From assembly GCA_030490835.1 (NCBI GenBank), contig CM059971.1:4162545-4226544 (forward strand): a stretch of DNA of 64,000 nt, in the 5' to 3' direction. The translations under genes and the position numbers were made by a program. Under the pieces are notes generated by a model that was given only the letters and a program-made list of their open reading frames with translations, did not search any database and was not told where the DNA came from. This stretch comes from Annona cherimola (lineage: Eukaryota; Streptophyta; Magnoliopsida; Magnoliales; Annonaceae). Position 1 is the stretch's first letter. Each line of letters opens with the position of its first letter. Shown piece after piece: positions 45,720 to 57,479 of this stretch.

Positions 45720-46340
45720 GCTGAGGCAGGCTTTTCTTTCATTTATGCCAATCGCTTAGCCAACGCCCGGTGGTTTCTTCTTCTCCACTACGGGTAGATG
45801 TCGCCGTCTGCCTATGCACTGACTCGCCGGATTCGTACAGCCCTGTTGGTCATCTCTTCCATCACCGGCGAACGCCAGATCCCCATTGTTACACAGGATT
45901 TTTCTAGATCTGCCGCCCGACCATCCTCCATCATTACTTTGATGCCGTTTGGCTAGCTGTTACCACAGAAGCCTCTCTCCATCATCGTTCATTCATGCCG
46001 CTGATCTACTCTTTAGTGCCGCCATCTCATCGCCAGCGCACACTTCCAGCCGCCAGCAACCATCTCTTCTTCTTCAGATCTGTCAGGCTCCCGGGCCGGC
46101 CCCCCGTCCCGTCCAATCTCTCTCCTCTTTCTTTAGGATTTTTTTTTATCTCGTTGATACAAGAGGCGATATTGTAAATATATGGGGTACTTTACTTATC
46201 GGTAAAAATTCCTCGCATCGAATGGAAGACCGAGATGTGCCGCGCGATAGCTGGACAGCAGGTCCGCAAGGGCGCATTGAATCATTTCCTGACATGGTGG
46301 GGGAGATCAAAAGCTACTGTAGGTACCTTTAGTAAAGTAA
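45720..46340 (+). other. GC-rich island with a 127-codon open frame, unidentified
   Basis: It is much richer in GC than anything nearby. A frame of 127 codons from a TTG or an internal start (45949-46332) reads LLFSAAISSPAHTSSRQQPS and later DRDVPRDSWTAGPQGRIESF, ending in TAG. An N-terminal proline/serine-rich part and a more hydrophilic end are visible. I recognise no family. It could be a captured gene piece, a LINE 5' leader (an RT fragment is just upstream) or a small expressed gene. Confidence 0.35.
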
Positions 46341-46515
46341 AACCTGTAAGAAATATTATAGTTGGTGGGAGTAGAAAATAAAGTATTTTTAAAATTATAT
46401 GATTAATATGAAATGAGAGTTGTAAAATTGGAATAAGTGGGTTTGTTGAAAGTTAATGGACGGGGAAAATGATTGGAATAGAAAAATAAAAGTGATAAAA
46501 TATAATAATTAGACG
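46335..46515. repeat. AT-rich hAT-like repeat fragment
   Basis: 'gttaatggacggggaaaatg' to 'aaaagtgataaaatata' resembles the inverted copies at 12765 and 43715. Its ends are unclear. Confidence 0.35.
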
Positions 46516-46746
46516 ATTAATGAAATGCTTAAATCCGCACACACACATTTTCCCACCCACATTTTCTATACCCTAAATGTCCCCTATATTTAGGAGTCTA
46601 AGAAAAGAATTTAGAGGAGTTAAGAATGAAAGGAGAAATTTCTATCATGAGGAGAAAAAAGGTACTAATTACGGTCATTGCACAGGTCATCCCCAGTCAT
46701 ACAATAAGTATTTTTCTTATATACAAACCTTTTTGTGATAATATAA

Positions 46747-47001
46747 GAGTGGTGATCTATTACATCCGAGGGCAAATACCCTTTTTTTTATATGTTTTTA
46801 AAAAATTTTATGAAAATGTCACTGATTTTAAAAAATTCAAAAAATATCTACAAATTTTCAAAAATAGTAAAACTTGATACACATGTTAAATAAATTTAGA
46901 TTAACAATTATATAAAAATTTCAAAAAAATAAAAGAAAATAGGTTAAATACACCCAAGTACATCGGGGCTAAGTGTACTAAAGTGCATTAAAAAATCTTC
47001 C
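46747..47001. mobile_element. Foldback MULE-type MITE, small TGCACC-tip member
   Basis: Perfect 9-bp flanks ATAATATAA at 46738-46746 and 47002-47010. The left tip has 'ttacatccgagggcaaatac'; the right tip complement reads 'gatgtacttgggtgtattta'. One inner arm ('aaatttttaccat' type) is partly deleted. Confidence 0.65.
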
Positions 47002-47129
47002 ATAATATAAATATGTAAGAACAAAAACCGCACCCCAGAAATCCATTAAATTTTTTCTTAACTTTCATTAGAAGTTATCACTATGAGTAAAAGTTATTTC
47101 GTTCAAAAAGATTTCATCTAGGGCCTTTA

Positions 47130-47670
47130 TACTACCATTACTAAAAGTTAGATTTTACAACAAGTTTTATGGCATTTTTGCAGATATGCTAACAACATTT
47201 GACCAATATTGCATCTGTGTCTTTGAGTTTGCTAATAGTATAAATATTTCTACAAAGTTTTATGAAATTACAAGCGTGTCCTTTCGTTACGACATCATTA
47301 AATTTTACTATAAAATGACGATAATATCTCTCAACCGAGTGATACATTTACGATTTTTGCAAATGTTATAAGCATGTTTGCAAAAAAACTAGAATAATAA
47401 TATATGTCAAAACATTTATAATAATAAAATAGCAAATATTTCTATAATAGTTAAAAATGGTAAGTGTATCACTTAGCTTAAATAGCATTATTATCATTTT
47501 ATAAAAAATTCTAATGGCATCCTAACGAAAGAGACATGCTAGCAATTTGTTGTAAACTTTGTAGATATATTTACAATATTGGCAAATTTAGAGACATTGA
47601 TACAATATTAGTCAAACTTTATAGATGTATTTACAAAATTCCTGAGTTTTATTTTATATAACTATTTTTT
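47130..47670. repeat. Foldback repeat with ~200 bp arms
   Basis: The left arm at about 47165-47345 (ttgaccaatattgcatctgt ... gagtgatacattta) pairs with the right arm at about 47460-47640, whose complement reads ttgactaatattgtatcaat ... aagtgatacac. 'tctacaaagttt' and 'tcctttcgtta' are shared in order. About 110 bases separate the arms. Open frame 47186-47371 lies in one arm and is not a gene. Confidence 0.7.
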
Positions 47671-47699
47671 TAGTTGTAAACGTTGCCCCTTAGATGTCC

Positions 47700-48215
47700 A
47701 AAGCTGATGATGTGGGTATATATAGAGTAGTATAAATGATGGAAGGTTTAGAGTTTAAATAAGGGGTGGAGGCAATAACCTTGTTATTCTGCCTCTAAGG
47801 TATACCTTCATTAGGTGTTCCATGATAGGTGATATAACAAAAAAATTCTTTAATTCATGTATAACATACATTTGATTACATTATATATATTTTGGATATA
47901 ACAAACAATTTAACGATAAATATTTGTTTCCTTTAAAAAAACTATAAATATTTGTTGCTTTTGAGTGATGACATTTAGTTAAATGTAATCATTTTTTACG
48001 TCAATTATATTACAATAAAAAATAATATTGAACGCAACTATTAAAATTTACCAACAAATAATAATAAAACTTTGGCTGCAACTAATGTGGGACTCGATCT
48101 GTATTTAGTACTGAAAAAGTGGTCATAAGTTATAGTGATATTAAATAATAATGTTGTATCTTTTGAAATAAGATACATATGTAGTTACACAATATACATA
48201 AATGTTAGTGTAACC
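47700..48215. other. Intergenic, nothing recognised
   Basis: AT-rich. 'accaacaaataataataaaa' and 'gcaactaatgtgggactcg' hint at old foldback DNA, but nothing can be delimited. Confidence 0.4.
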
Positions 48216-48224
48216 AAGTCAAGG

Positions 48225-48470
48225 GATTTTCACCAACCGAACAATGCTCAATTGACCATAATGGGTTGAATAAGGCACTGACACTGCTATGTGCATGAGA
48301 TTGAATCCCATCGGATGAGATTTTTGGCTAAATGTAAATTGAGAGCAATGGTTTCCTTTATCGATATTTGAGAGGTTATTTTCTCCTTTAGAAAAAAAAT
48401 TTGTAAGAATTGGTTTATGGCTTGATTGTAATATGAGCTGAGATCTAATGTAAATATACACTAATAAAAA
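48225..48470 (+). mobile_element. tRNA-derived SINE with target duplication
   Basis: Flanked by AAGTCAAGG at 48216-48224 and 48471-48479. Near the 5' end is an A-box-like aatgctcaattgacca, and about 35 bases on is a B-box-like agattgaatcccat, the usual pol III spacing. The 3' end is A-rich (ctaataaaaa). Length 246 bases, typical of plant SINEs. Minus-strand open frame 48219-48461 is incidental. Confidence 0.75.
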
Positions 48471-48479
48471 AAGTCAAGG

Positions 48480-48695
48480 AGTTTGCTTGACCATCTTGGT
48501 AGATAGAATGAGATAAAACTTCTCATTCCAAAAGCAACTTTTATTAATTTCAATATTAATTTTCTTGTTTTATTTATAAAACCTCTCATTTTCAATAAAT
48601 TACAATCTTATTTTTACATTTCTAATACTACTTTTTCTTTCAAAATATAATTTTTCATTTATGAATGCACAACCTATCCTCATTTGCCTCATGCC
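48480..48695. other. Short AT-rich stretch before the CACTA element
   Basis: Nothing recognised. The left flank of the transposon is 'catttgcctcatgcc'. Confidence 0.4.
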
Positions 48696-49699
48696 CACTA
48701 TGGCAAAAATGTCATATAGTGACAATGAAAAATCTGTTGCTAAAGTTTGAAAACTGTTAGTATAGGCATGAAAAATCTATACACATGATTTTTTAAAGTG
48801 TCAGTAATAGTCCCGTAGCTATAGGGCTATACGGATGGTTTTGCAAACCATGTGTATAGATATATTTATAGTAACGATTATGTAAGATAGCTTTGTACCA
48901 TCACAATATACGTATAACGACGATTTTAGTCTGTTAGTCTAACTTCTAAAAACCAATATTATGCTATGTTTAGTGATTTTTTCATATATATACTTACATT
49001 TTGTATTCGTCACTAGATCTTAGTATCTTATAATAATACTCATTTAGTGACAGTTTTTAATGTCACAATAGTTATAATGTTAATTAAGAAATAATGAGAA
49101 TATCATTATGGTTTTAACAAAAATTAGATAGTAACACTTTTTATTTGTCAATATAAATATAACAAAAATTTTTAAATCAGTAAATCAAATAATTTATAAA
49201 TATTTAATATGAAAATTTTTCGAGCTATAATTATAGTAATTTAGATGTAAAATAATAATTTCTATTTTAGTAAATTATAACAAAAAACACACTAAAATTT
49301 ATTTATACTATTTATCTTTGGCAATGATTTTTCTTTGCATTTTAATCACTTATAAAATCAGTAGAATTTTTAGTAATACAATAATTTGCAATGTTTGTAT
49401 GATTAATTTCACATCAAAATTAATAAAAAGGTAACATTATTAATAATCGAAATTTAATATAAAGATACCAATTCTTCAATCCTCAAATTGTCAATTTCTC
49501 AATTGTAACATTCACAATATTTTAAAAAATACATGAAAATAAATAAAACCAACTTTACATCTAATGATTAAATAAATCTATAATCTTCCAAAATTTTGCA
49601 ATCTTCAACAACGAACCATCATCTTGCAAACATTAAAAACTAAATAACATAAATACCTTGTGGTTGAAGTATAAAAATATTTGTTACATAAAATTTTAA

Positions 49700-51540
49700 T
49701 TCAATGTTACCTTCTTGGTTAGAGCAAAATTCACCACCCAAATTGGAGCTACTAGATTGCTTTTTTGGAGAACTTGAAATATCAAGAACTTAAAACATAA
49801 AAGATAAGTATCTCAATAAAATTCTACAATAATGATATTTTCAATATCTTATTGTATGGTTCCAATAAAAAGCAATAATAATCAAAAATCAATATACCTT
49901 GTTATTATTATCAAATACTGGATATGCGTCTAATACTTGCATGATAGGATCATCTAGACTTTATTTTTGATATGCGATATAAGTACTCCTTGCAAAGCTG
50001 CCACTTGTTTTTTCAATTGATGGGTCACTTGGTTATTTGATTGAAATTTTTTTATTTGAGAAGATTTTTCTAAATTTCTACAATGAGTAAGGCCCTTTCT
50101 AAAACACCGAACACATTCTTCTTTTTCTGGACTTTTTACTTTAGAATAAGTATCCCCTTTCCAATTAGAACATTCTTTTATATTTTCCTCTTCTTTTTCA
50201 ACAATTCCTGCAATTATATACAAGCAACCTGCAATTATATACAAGCATAAATTTAATTACACAGTTTATAATTTAGAAGACGAAATTTCAGAGTGTAAAT
50301 TACAATAATTATAAAATAACGCATAAAATAAAATAATGAATAAAGAAAAACTCACAATAACTTTTGAAGATTCATCATTTACAACTCTCTCATCCTTATG
50401 CATATGTGTATGTATGTAAATTTGAGCACGAGATGGTTGTGTACCATTGTTTTCTTTCATCTAAGAACAAAACATAGCATTTTCATGATAGTAGATCATT
50501 CAAATTAACATTATTATAAATCAATAAATATTAAAAATACATTTTTGTGAATCATTCTTGCAAGCGTCTTTGTTCCTATGGTGAGAGGGTCATTGTGTTT
50601 TGCTCGATTTTTTTATTGATCTTACTAATAATCTATACACAATAAAAATTAAAATTATCAATATTTTGAAGTTAATCTTTGTAGAAATTATCATGAAATA
50701 AAGAGAATAAATTTATACCTTAGCTTTTGTTGAGTACCAATGATGTACTAAATCAACCCACTAATTTTTTTCCACTCGTTCAGGTACATTTGCTATATTC
50801 ATGGATTCTGATTTAATAATATCAAAATATTCAGCCTTCAAAGAACTCTTCCAATTTCTCCATGTGTCATTAATATCCTTTATCACTCATGCTTTGATAT
50901 GATCATTCCATAGTTTGAATTTAATTTTTTCCTATATCTAAGAAATATAAAAGCTTCACGAAAATAAAATGTATGGTACATATATAAGAAACATATAAAT
51001 ATATATGGATCAAAAGTGATAATTATTATATAACTTAAAGTAAATAATTTAACATTGATTTTTACCTGCATAATATCTCATTGCATATCTTTATACTTCT
51101 GTGCAACTTCTTCCATGAAACAAAATTCATTGGTGCAAATTTTGGATTTCTCGCTAAATCACCAAGAAATCGAGTGAGAGTGCATGCTTCATCTTCCACG
51201 GGTTAGTAAAATGCATTAAGTTAAACCTCAATTTTTTACCTTTTGGTAAATTCCAAATACTTGACATGCGTGTTGGACCTCTAATTTTCTTGCTTGTTCT
51301 AGTATTAGCTAAAAAAGTCAAATCAAATTCATAATCTTACTTTAGCTATAATAATATATTCAAAATAGAAAATTGTAAATATTATTAGTGAAAAACTTAC
51401 ACATTGGTTGAGTATTTGATTGGGAGAAAATCTGTTGTTGATCTTCTAATGATTCGTAAATTTCTGTATTTGAGATTGCCACTTGTTGTTGATATTCTGG
51501 TTCTTCAATAATATTCATACGCTTACGCTTTGCCATTGTA
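49700..51540 (-). pseudogene. CACTA-encoded protein of the plant 'Ptta/En/Spm' (Transposase_24) family, broken
   Basis: Minus-strand blocks: start at 51537 with MAKRKRMNIIEEPEYQQQ; about 51320-51190 reads IRGPTRMSSIWNLPKGKKL, then after a frameshift TRFLGDLARNPKFAP and FVSWKKLH; 50940-50720 reads IKDINDTWRNWKSSLKAEYF and VPERVEKN with two in-frame stops, then HHWYSTKAK; 50460-50266 and 50244-49954 hold the Q/K-rich tail (THQLKKQVAALQGVL). The order and motifs match the ORF1-type DNA-binding partner of CACTA elements, not the DDE transposase, which is not seen. It is non-functional. Confidence 0.8.
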
Positions 51541-51544
51541 AACC

Positions 51545-52870
51545 TAAAATTAAAAAATATGCATATTTATCCTAATAACAATATAACTCTTAAAAAGTAA
51601 TAAAACAACATAAAAGTTTCTTGAGTGAACAAAAATTTTCAAATAGATTTTTATTTTAAAAATTATCCTACAAGTTGTTGACTTGAAATGCACAATAAAT
51701 TTAATCGTATAAGTAAATTTTCTTTTATTTTTATACATAAATATAAAAAATTATATTTTTGATTGGTGTAGTATATGTAATCTAACTTTCGGATACTTTT
51801 CTTAAAAAAAATTCATCATATACATGTTGAAAAAAAAGATATATTACATTTAGTTGAGATTATTACTATTATTATTATTTAGTTAAATCATTCCTACATT
51901 TATCAAAAAATTCTCTTATGTTAATATCATTTCAATAACAAGAAAGAGACTTGTGACATTGCATTCAAATATGTGATATTGGCATTGTCATAATCTTAAA
52001 CTATTCTAATATTTTTTTAAATAGAATTTTTCTATTTGGCTGTAATCTCAATCTGACTCAATCATTCAAATTTGTTCGTCATCTCAATCTAACTCAATTA
52101 TTCAAATTTGGCCGTAATAGTTAGAACAATTCAAATTTGGTCATAATCTCAATCAGGCTCAATTTGGCCATAACCTTAAACTATTCAAACAATTTATAAA
52201 TTTTTATATTTCTTTTTTTATATTTATGGGTTACTTTGCCACAAATTATATCCCACGTAAGAAAATGTTTGCCTTATGACGTAGAATATTGCCAAAAATA
52301 ATAATAATTTCATCTAAAATATTTCTCTACCTTAAGTGTTTTATTTTTGGTATCCACTTTGTATGCATACCATTAATATTCTACATTGTATTTCATACAA
52401 TCTTATCAAAGATAATTTTAAATTTTTATATAGGATTAAAATAATTTAAAAAAAGCTATAAAAAATTTAAAAGAAAAATAAATTATACATATCTTATGTT
52501 TATCCTCAACTACTTTTTGTAGCTCACTTTTAATGAGAAAATATGATTTTTTAATACAACTAATTATAAAGCCAAAAGTTGCTTGACATATGGATTCTAA
52601 AAATTACTATGATAGTTATATTAAAATAGTTCTTATTTCATAAATTTTGTCGTAAAATATCATGCACATCTAAATGTTTAAAAATATGAGAAGTACATTA
52701 CCTGAAAAACCAAGAATTAAAAATTTTAATTTGAAGCTTCAATCCTCCTAATTCTCCTTTATTCATATTTGGAATCGAATTTGAAAAGATACTTCAAATC
52801 TATCAAAATGTGTCTTTATAAGAGAGCAAATTTACTCTCAAAATACTTGAGCAACCGACTTCATCTATAA
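51545..52870. other. CACTA internal non-coding DNA with short repeats
   Basis: At 52025-52180 a ~50-base phrase is repeated three to four times in tandem ('ctgtaatctcaatctgactc', 'aatcattcaaatttg'). No coding sequence is seen. Confidence 0.5.
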
Positions 52871-52875
52871 AACTG

Positions 52876-53310
52876 GGACCGTGGTTCAATGCACCCGGGT
52901 GCATTGAACCTCAATGCACCCGGGTGCATTGAACCTCAATGCACCTGGGTGTACTTCACCCATTTTTTTTTATTTTTTTTTGAAACTTGTTTTACAATAA
53001 TGTTAATATAAGTGTATTTAACATGTGTATAAATTTTTATAATTTTTGGAGATTTTTAGATATTTTTTTTGAATTTTTTAAAATCAGTGGCATTTTTAGT
53101 AATTTAAAATTACTAATAATGCCACTGATTTTAAAAAAATCCAAAAAAATATCTAAAAATATTTAAAAATGGTAAAAATTTATACACATGTTAAATAGAC
53201 TTAGATTAGCATTTTCATAAAAAAAAGTTTCAAAAAAAATAAAAAAAAAGGGTGAAGTACACCCGGGTGCATTGAGGTTCAATGCACCCGGGTGCATTGA
53301 ACCAGCGTCC
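52876..53310. mobile_element. Foldback MULE-type MITE with multi-palindrome tips
   Basis: Perfect 9-bp duplication ATAAAACTG at 52867-52875 and 53311-53319. Tips GGACCGTGGTTCAATGCACC (left) and GGACGCTGGTTCAATGCACC (right complement). Inside each tip a 28-base palindrome centred on CACCCGGGTG is followed by further 25-base copies: three CCYGGG cores on the left and two on the right. The inner arms are almost perfectly inverted around 'ttaaaattactaataatg'. The youngest-looking member, inserted in the CACTA element. Confidence 0.9.
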
Positions 53311-53319
53311 ATAAAACTG

Positions 53320-54870
53320 TGCGACATTCAATACTTTCTCACCACTCTAGGGCAAAAAAAGCATGCGCAAAAGCTCCTGGGCAAACAGCGCGCTACCCAA
53401 ATATTGAACAAAACTTGTTAAGGTTTTTCCTGGTCTTATTATGTTGTACACTTTTTCTTGATAAAAAATATATATTAAACAAAACTTATCTAAATGTTAT
53501 CACAAAGTTTTTAATAATTAATTAATATTTCCTTTAATAGTTAAATAAATTATTTTTAGATGAAATAGTTGATTGAACTATGATTTAATTATCAATATGG
53601 GTCTTAAATAATTAATTTTATCAATTTAATCGTGTATAATTAGTTTCATTAGACTGATATATAATTACTTTCATTAGACTGATATTATTTTTAAATTAAA
53701 ATACCTATGTAGTACTAATATTAGAAAAAAATGTCAATTTTATTAGATGGTTTTACCCACTTTCATAAATAAGCAAAAATTCAATTATTCAAATATTACA
53801 TTTAAAGCTATTTGGCAAAAAAACTGAATTTCATTTAAATGAAATATTTACGTGGGTGTCATTTGATAAAAGTAATACAAGTTTAAAATGTATATTATAA
53901 AATTTTATTAATTATTTTAGCGTTAATCAGTTTGCTAAACTAATTATTTTACATAAAATAGTTAAGTGAGATTAAGTAATTAGTTCACCTGTTACTTGGA
54001 GAGTTATTTTGATTGAAAAATCAAATTTCATGACAAAGAAATATGTAGGTAAAAAGGTAAAATTTTTATATTAATATAATAAAATACTTAAATTTATATA
54101 TCGGTCTCGCTTTTATGAAATTTATTTTCTATGTAATCCTCTTTCGTATTTAAAATCATGATGATTAATAAAAGTTTCACTTCGTCTGGTATCTATAAAT
54201 GTGTAATTTAAACATAATAAAATGAATTTGTAATAAAATATCAGTAGTGGGCTATGCACATACTTGATTTGGATAAAAGTTGATTTTTACCTAAACAAAT
54301 GATGTTAAATACAGTGCATCGATTTAATTTTTCATCTATGATTAAATTTTTAAATTTTAAAGGGAATGCGTGGCTTCATTTTTATGTCAACTGCTCATAT
54401 AGAAGCGGAGTCATTTATATATTTATTTTAAACTACTAATTCAATATCTGTATCATCTAAAATATTTTATAAATAAACTTCTAAATCTATACATCTATAA
54501 ATGTATGTAGCAAATTTCATATTTTTTATAATTATTTAAAAGTAAGTTTGTTTCATCTAAAAACTTTGATTAAAATATTTTTGAACCCAACAATGCAATA
54601 AATTATTTCAGAAAAAATGGATGCATTGATTTTTAATTTAGTCATCAAGATGGGCCAAAACGAGGATTAGTATTTATTTTAATTGATATTAGTTCTATTA
54701 ATATTTTATGGTATCCTAATTTTTCATTTTAAGTCTATTTTAGCATATTGAGCATTACATGTGGATTTGATTTGAAATTAAACAATTTACTATGACAAAA
54801 AGTAGTATGTATATATTTTAACTATTTAAACCTCATCTCAAAATACTAATTATAATTGATTATATGCATG
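53320..54870. other. CACTA interior with an F-type repeat
   Basis: About 54105-54390 resembles F-type elements ('tttatgaaatttattttcta', 'ctataaatgtgtaat', 'gatgttaaatacagtgc'). The rest of 53320-54870 is AT-rich without recognisable genes. Confidence 0.45.
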
Positions 54871-54875
54871 TCCAA

Positions 54876-55268
54876 TGTAGCACCTCAATTTTTAATTGTA
54901 GGCCTAAGCATACAGCATGTACAAGTAAAAATTTTGAACCATAACATTAGTGAAATTATAAATAAATTAATGACCTAAAATTATAAAGTAAGAAAAGAGT
55001 AATTACTAAATAGGTAATGATGATAAAATGCTATTTATGAAATGGAACAATGACAAAGTATATATATTAATTAATTACAATTAAATAACCTTTCTTCAAT
55101 TATTTAAATTGTTAAATGATTATCATTTAATGACCCTAAATATATGAAATGAGTTTAAATCATAAAATTGTAAATTTTACGATTTATGACATGCAATATA
55201 TATGGATATATATAAAAAATAAAAAAAGAAAAACACCTAAGGAGATAGCCACTCGTGAGTACAATCTT
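54876..55268 (-). mobile_element. Truncated third copy of the G LTR-like element
   Basis: It begins tgtagcacctcaatttttaa, the complement of the 3' end of G1/G2. It continues through 'gatttatgacatgcaat' and 'gatagccactcgtgagtac', matching the complement of 36100-36537. Only the last ~0.4 kb is present. Confidence 0.6.
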
Positions 55269-55269
55269 T

Positions 55270-56490
55270 TAAAATTGCTTTAATTTTTTAAAGATTCAAT
55301 TTATTTATTCGAAAGTTGAAGTTTTCTTTTATTTGCATGCTATTGACTTGATGGCGAAGATAGTAGCATTTTTGCATAATGACGAACTTCAAAAAGTGAA
55401 ATGAAGTGAACAGAAAATGTGAAAATGATTATAGTATTATTTTGAAAAAAATTAATTAGTTGCAAATTAACATATCAAGCAAATATCTTCAGTTGTAACT
55501 TTTAACTTGTAATTTTCAATTGTATGAGAGTAATTTCAATTTGTAAAAAGAGTTTGAGATTTACCTTCAGTTAAATTGTTTTAATAGAATCTCATTGATT
55601 TTGTTGACGTAGAAATTTTAATTTCTTCATGAACAATGTTATTTGCCAATTTAAATTGCCAAAATATAAATATGAATTGAACCAATTATAATTATTATTA
55701 TTATAAAATTTTATATGCTTTAATATTATTTTGTTGAATGTCATTCCACTATTGCTATTATATATCTTAATATTTTTTCAATGTTTTCCTAAGTGACTTT
55801 TAGTTTTTAGGATTATTTTCTATATTTTAGTTGAGGTATACTTTAATAAATTGGAGAAAAAAACCAATATTATTATTGGATAGTAGGATATATGAGATTT
55901 TAATCCCAATTTTTGAAATTTCTTGTTTATCCAAATATGAATAATATCTATAATAAAAATATGAATAATATCTAAATATCTAAAATAAATTATTTATCTA
56001 TAAGATATACTTTATAATGTCAACTTCATATATAATAATATCTTCTTCCATTATTATATATTTAATAATTTATAGGTTATAGAATAAAATAAGTAAAATA
56101 ATATAATTATTTAAGATAAATTCAATAATAATATATTATAACTTTTTGGAATTGATATTTAAAATAAATTAAATAATAATTATTATATTTATAACTGAAA
56201 TACCAATAAAATATTTAGTTTTTGTGATAGTTTTATTAATCATCATTATTAGATTTTTAGTAACAATTTCTTGTTTTTTTCTTTGTAAATTATTAAAATA
56301 GTGATAGTTGTTAAAAAAATTTACTAAAATATCTAACTATTTGGATGGTTATACAAACCCGTAGGTATATAGTAAGTAACATTGACGGTTTTTAAAACTG
56401 TCAGAATAAATTATACTTTTATGGACTATTTGAAAAATCATTAGTAAAATTGTTTTACAGTGATGATTTTTTAACTGTCACAAATAAAAC
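55270..56490. other. CACTA right-hand non-coding part
   Basis: No gene. From about 56225 to the end are subterminal repeats ('gtgatagtttt', 'gtgatagttgtta', 'gtgatgattttttaactgtc'), fitting CACTA architecture. Confidence 0.45.
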
Positions 56491-56639
56491 CGTCACTACA
56501 TGACATTTTTGTCGTACATCGAAATCTCACTCAACAAAATAATTCCAAACATGTGTTAAAAGTTTATTTTTCTTTTCATGCATATTAGGCAGTTGGAATT
56601 TGTAATTAGAAATGAAATACGACTTGGAAAAGTAAGATA

Positions 56640-57430
56640 TTATTGCAGTAAGTTATATGAAACGGTATATAGTATTGAAAAAATTCTTACATAAGGCTAC
56701 CTCTTGTAACCATATTTAAACTTTGTTGCATTTGATACCAGATGTGGCTAACTACTATGTTATTGGGATGGATGTTTTATAACTATTTGTAGCCAAATTC
56801 TAACACCTATTTGTAACCAATTTGGAAAAGTAAGATATTGTTGTCGTAAGGGGTGTTTTGCAAACATACTCAATAACATTTACCATAATTGCTAATATAT
56901 TCATATAGTTTTTAAAATTATAAATAACCTCCATATAGTTTTACCATACTAGTGAATATACCCACACTGTTATGATGCTATTATTGAACTATTACAGCAT
57001 GTGTATATTTACAACGATTTGTAAACAATATGAGCATATTTGCAATTTTAAAAATTAAGGATATTTAGTCTTTACAAATATACTCATGTTGTAACAGTGC
57101 AGTAACGACATTATAATGCATTAACAGTGTGAGTATATCTACAATTATAATCAAACTAAGTGGGGGTTATTTATGATTTCTGAAATTATGCAGGTATATT
57201 TGTAATTATGGTCAAATTAAGTGGGTCTATTTGCAAATTACTCTTATAGTAAGTGTATATGAAATTATATATACTATTGAAAAATTTCTTACGTAAGGTC
57301 ATCCTTTTGTAACCAAATTTAAACTTTGTTGCATTTGATGTTAGAAGTGGCTAAGTACTTTGTTATTGTGCATGATGTATATAACTATTTGTGGCCAAAT
57401 TCTAATAACTATATCCAAAATTCATGTGCA
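56640..57430. repeat. Direct repeat pair enclosing a foldback
   Basis: 56640-56850 and 57245-57430 are direct copies ('aaactttgttgcatttgat', 'aactatttgt.gccaaattct'). The intervening 56850-57245 folds back on itself ('gcaaacatactcaataac' against 'gtctatttgcaaatta'; 'agtgtgagtatatctacaa' against inverted 'gaatatacccacactgtt'). Confidence 0.55.
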
Positions 57431-57479
57431 GCCTCATTTAGTTATATGTGGCAAAAAAAAACTACCTTTTTGAGTAGTA

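Larger units (their letters stand above)
48696..56519 (-). mobile_element. CACTA (En/Spm) transposon, degenerate
   Basis: The left end CACTATGGCAAAAATGTCAT (then atagtgac) pairs with the right end at 56492-56519, whose complement gives ATGTACGACAAAAATGTCAT then gtagtgac. The final bases at the right have mutated from the CACTA consensus, so no 3-bp duplication can be read. Subterminal words 'gtcac.a' and 'tgacgg' or 'taacg' recur near both ends. It holds a dead transposase-related gene (49700-51540) and later insertions at 52876, 54100 and 54876. Length 7.8 kb. Confidence 0.8.

Noticed and set aside
47186..47371. 61-codon frame
   Set aside because: Lies within one arm of a foldback repeat and its pair arm does not keep it.
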